DNA of 6,048 nucleotides from Candidatus Aminicenantes bacterium RBG_13_64_14 (GTDB lineage: Bacteria > Acidobacteriota > Aminicenantia > Aminicenantales > Saccharicenantaceae), in NCBI GenBank assembly GCA_001773855.1, contig MEXZ01000025.1:1-6048 (forward strand). Direction: 5' to 3'. Under the pieces are notes generated by a model, which had not been told where the DNA came from, made no database searches, and worked only from the letters and a program-made list of their open reading frames with translations. Numbering within the stretch: position 1 is the first letter of the stretch; every line of letters starts with the position of its first letter. Shown one piece after another: positions 5,405 to 6,048 of the stretch. The position numbers and the translations under genes were made by a program.

Positions 5405-5838
5405 ACGCTCCCCCGATCATCCGGACACGCTCCCTCGCCAAGACCTACCTCATCGGCCATGTCAGGGTCGCGGCTCTGGACGACGTCTCCCTCTCCGTCG
5501 ACGAAGGCCGATTTGTCGCCGTGACGGGAGCTTCAGGTTCGGGCAAGTCGACCCTCCTCAATCTGCTCGGCGGGCTGGACACCCCAAGCTCAGGGACGAT
5601 CGAGGTCGCCGGGGCCGTCGTCTCGGCCATGGACAGGGAAGCCCTGGCCCGCTACCGGAGACACCAGGCCGGCATGATCTTCCAGTCCTTCAACCTCATC
5701 GCTTCGCGGACGGCCCTCGAGAACGTCGAGCTTCCCCTCGTTTTCTCGAACGTTGATAAAAAGGAAAGGAAGCGCCGGGCCGCTGAGCTCCTCGAAAAAG
5801 TCGGACTCGCCCATCGGGCGAACCACCGCCCGTCATAG
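5401..5838 (+). pseudogene. ABC transporter ATP-binding protein (MacB/LolD type), truncated before its signature motif
   Basis: 145 codons, about two thirds of the roughly 220-240 usual for the family. The retained part is well conserved: RSLAKTYLIG near the start, Walker A GASGSGKST at 43-51 with Lys49, LLGGLDTPSSGTI after it, and the Q-loop GMIFQSFNLI (91-100, Gln95). These match the LolD/MacB/FtsE-like exporters that work with FtsX-type permeases. The TAG at 5836-5838 replaces the residue (usually Glu) just before LSGGQ. The next three codons still read LSG, but signature, Walker B, D-loop and H-loop are absent, so the product cannot hydrolyse ATP as a normal ABC domain. It may be a decayed gene, a recombination junction or an assembly error. 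No permease follows. The start at 5401 is supported by the ATGA overlap with the GNAT gene; an open upstream extension to 5269 is out-of-frame reading of that gene. Confidence 0.75.
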
Positions 5839-5898
5839 CTCTCAGGCATGATTAGTTCGGCCTCGGGGATCATCCTCGTCCGTCTTCTGACCGACTAA
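5839..5898 (+). pseudogene. possible remnant of the ABC ATPase 3' part
   Basis: Read in the same frame after the TAG, the sequence gives LSG, six unrelated residues, then GIIL at 5866-5877, a Thr where the ADEPTG Thr would fall, and a TAA at 5896. A normal gene would read LSGGQ, about 13 more residues, then a hydrophobic strand and DEPTG. The match is short and would need a deletion of about 30 nt and many substitutions, so it is suggestive only. Confidence 0.3.
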
Positions 5899-5952
5899 AT
5901 CACCGCTTATGCTCCCTCAGATAATGCCTTGAAGCTGCCTGAGCCGGAAGAG

Positions 5953-5979
5953 GGCCCCGGGAGATATTTCTCCCGGGCC
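5953..5979. repeat. strong inverted repeat (9-bp stem, TATT loop)
   Basis: CCCGGGAGA (5956-5964) and TCTCCCGGG (5969-5977) pair perfectly around TATT. Past a one-base bulge (C5955), two more G-C pairs form with 5978-5979. It is as stable as an intrinsic terminator stem, but no T-run follows on either strand, so it could equally be part of a structured RNA or a dispersed palindrome. Confidence 0.6.
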
Positions 5980-5982
5980 GCA

Positions 5983-5998
5983 GAACGCCGCAGCGTTC
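5983..5998. repeat. second inverted repeat (6-bp stem, CGCA loop)
   Basis: GAACGC (5983-5988) and GCGTTC (5993-5998) pair perfectly around CGCA, only 3 nt after the previous stem-loop structure. Confidence 0.5.
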
Positions 5999-6048
5999 GA
6001 GGAGGGGAGGCAGGGAGCGAAGCGACCGTTGGAAGGGGGAAGGCGGAG

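Larger units (their letters stand above)
5899..6048. other. non-coding tail with two hairpins and a purine-rich stretch
   Basis: No recognisable gene. One frame happens to be open to the window edge but shows no family character and has no start codon with a ribosome binding site. The part to about 5945 is less GC-rich than the genes. After 5950 there are two strong inverted repeats, followed from about 5999 by a G/A-rich run with several short G-tracts. I see no transposase, attachment site or tRNA. Confidence 0.5.

Noticed and set aside
5652..5873. Minus-strand open frame beginning MIPEAELIMPES across the ATPase break
   Set aside because: Most of it is antisense to the conserved ATPase part, with no ribosome binding site and no recognisable family.
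5950..6000. The hairpin pair as a diversity-generating retroelement cruciform or integron attC site
   Set aside because: The stem-loop size resembles such elements, but there is no reverse transcriptase, variable or template repeat, integrase, or attC core sequence in the window.
5899..6048. Plus frame open to the window end as a possible new gene
   Set aside because: It has no start codon with a binding site, its composition is driven by the hairpins and purine run, and it has no family features; 50 open codons are not unusual at this GC content.

Overview
This is a GC-rich, gene-dense bacterial chromosomal window. Six complete genes are readable, plus the C-terminal end of a seventh at the left edge and a truncated ABC-transporter ATPase gene near the right edge. 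The protein set (tRNA 2'-O-methyltransferase, OsmC-like protein, SppA-type peptidase, lipid kinase, GNAT protein) is ordinary housekeeping and accessory content. The SppA homologue carries a lipoprotein signal, which suggests a diderm bacterium. Promoters are of the sigma-70 type, several with extended -10 elements. Codon bias and gene style would fit an uncultivated acidobacterial or Aminicenantes-like lineage, but that is a weak guess from style alone.

Layout. Positions 3-278 (+) hold the end of an unrecognised protein. It converges on a DUF2284 cysteine-rich protein (362-955, -), with a long imperfect hairpin at 308-352 between them. The DUF2284 gene has a clear promoter and ribosome binding site. 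It is divergent from a two-gene unit of a TrmJ/SpoU-type RNA methyltransferase (1077-1829, +) and an OsmC-family protein (1826-2236, +), which overlap by ATGA. The OsmC gene converges on an SppA-like S49 lipoprotein peptidase (2261-3229, -). A perfect 10-bp inverted repeat lies exactly across both stop codons and so encodes the end of both proteins. Next come a diacylglycerol/lipid kinase family gene (3342-4292, -) and, divergent from it, a COG3375-type GNAT protein (4424-5404, +). These two are served by back-to-back promoters. The GNAT gene overlaps by ATGA with an ABC ATPase gene (5401-5838, +).

The ATPase reading frame stops after 145 codons, where the LSGGQ signature should begin. About 20 further codons still faintly resemble the expected continuation. 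Positions 5900-6048 then hold no recognisable gene but carry two perfect hairpins and a purine-rich stretch. No CRISPR array, tRNA, rRNA, transposase or defence system is visible. The most notable points are the broken ATPase and structured tail, the shared convergent terminator, the palindrome inside the kinase promoter, and two genes whose promoters leave almost no 5' leader.
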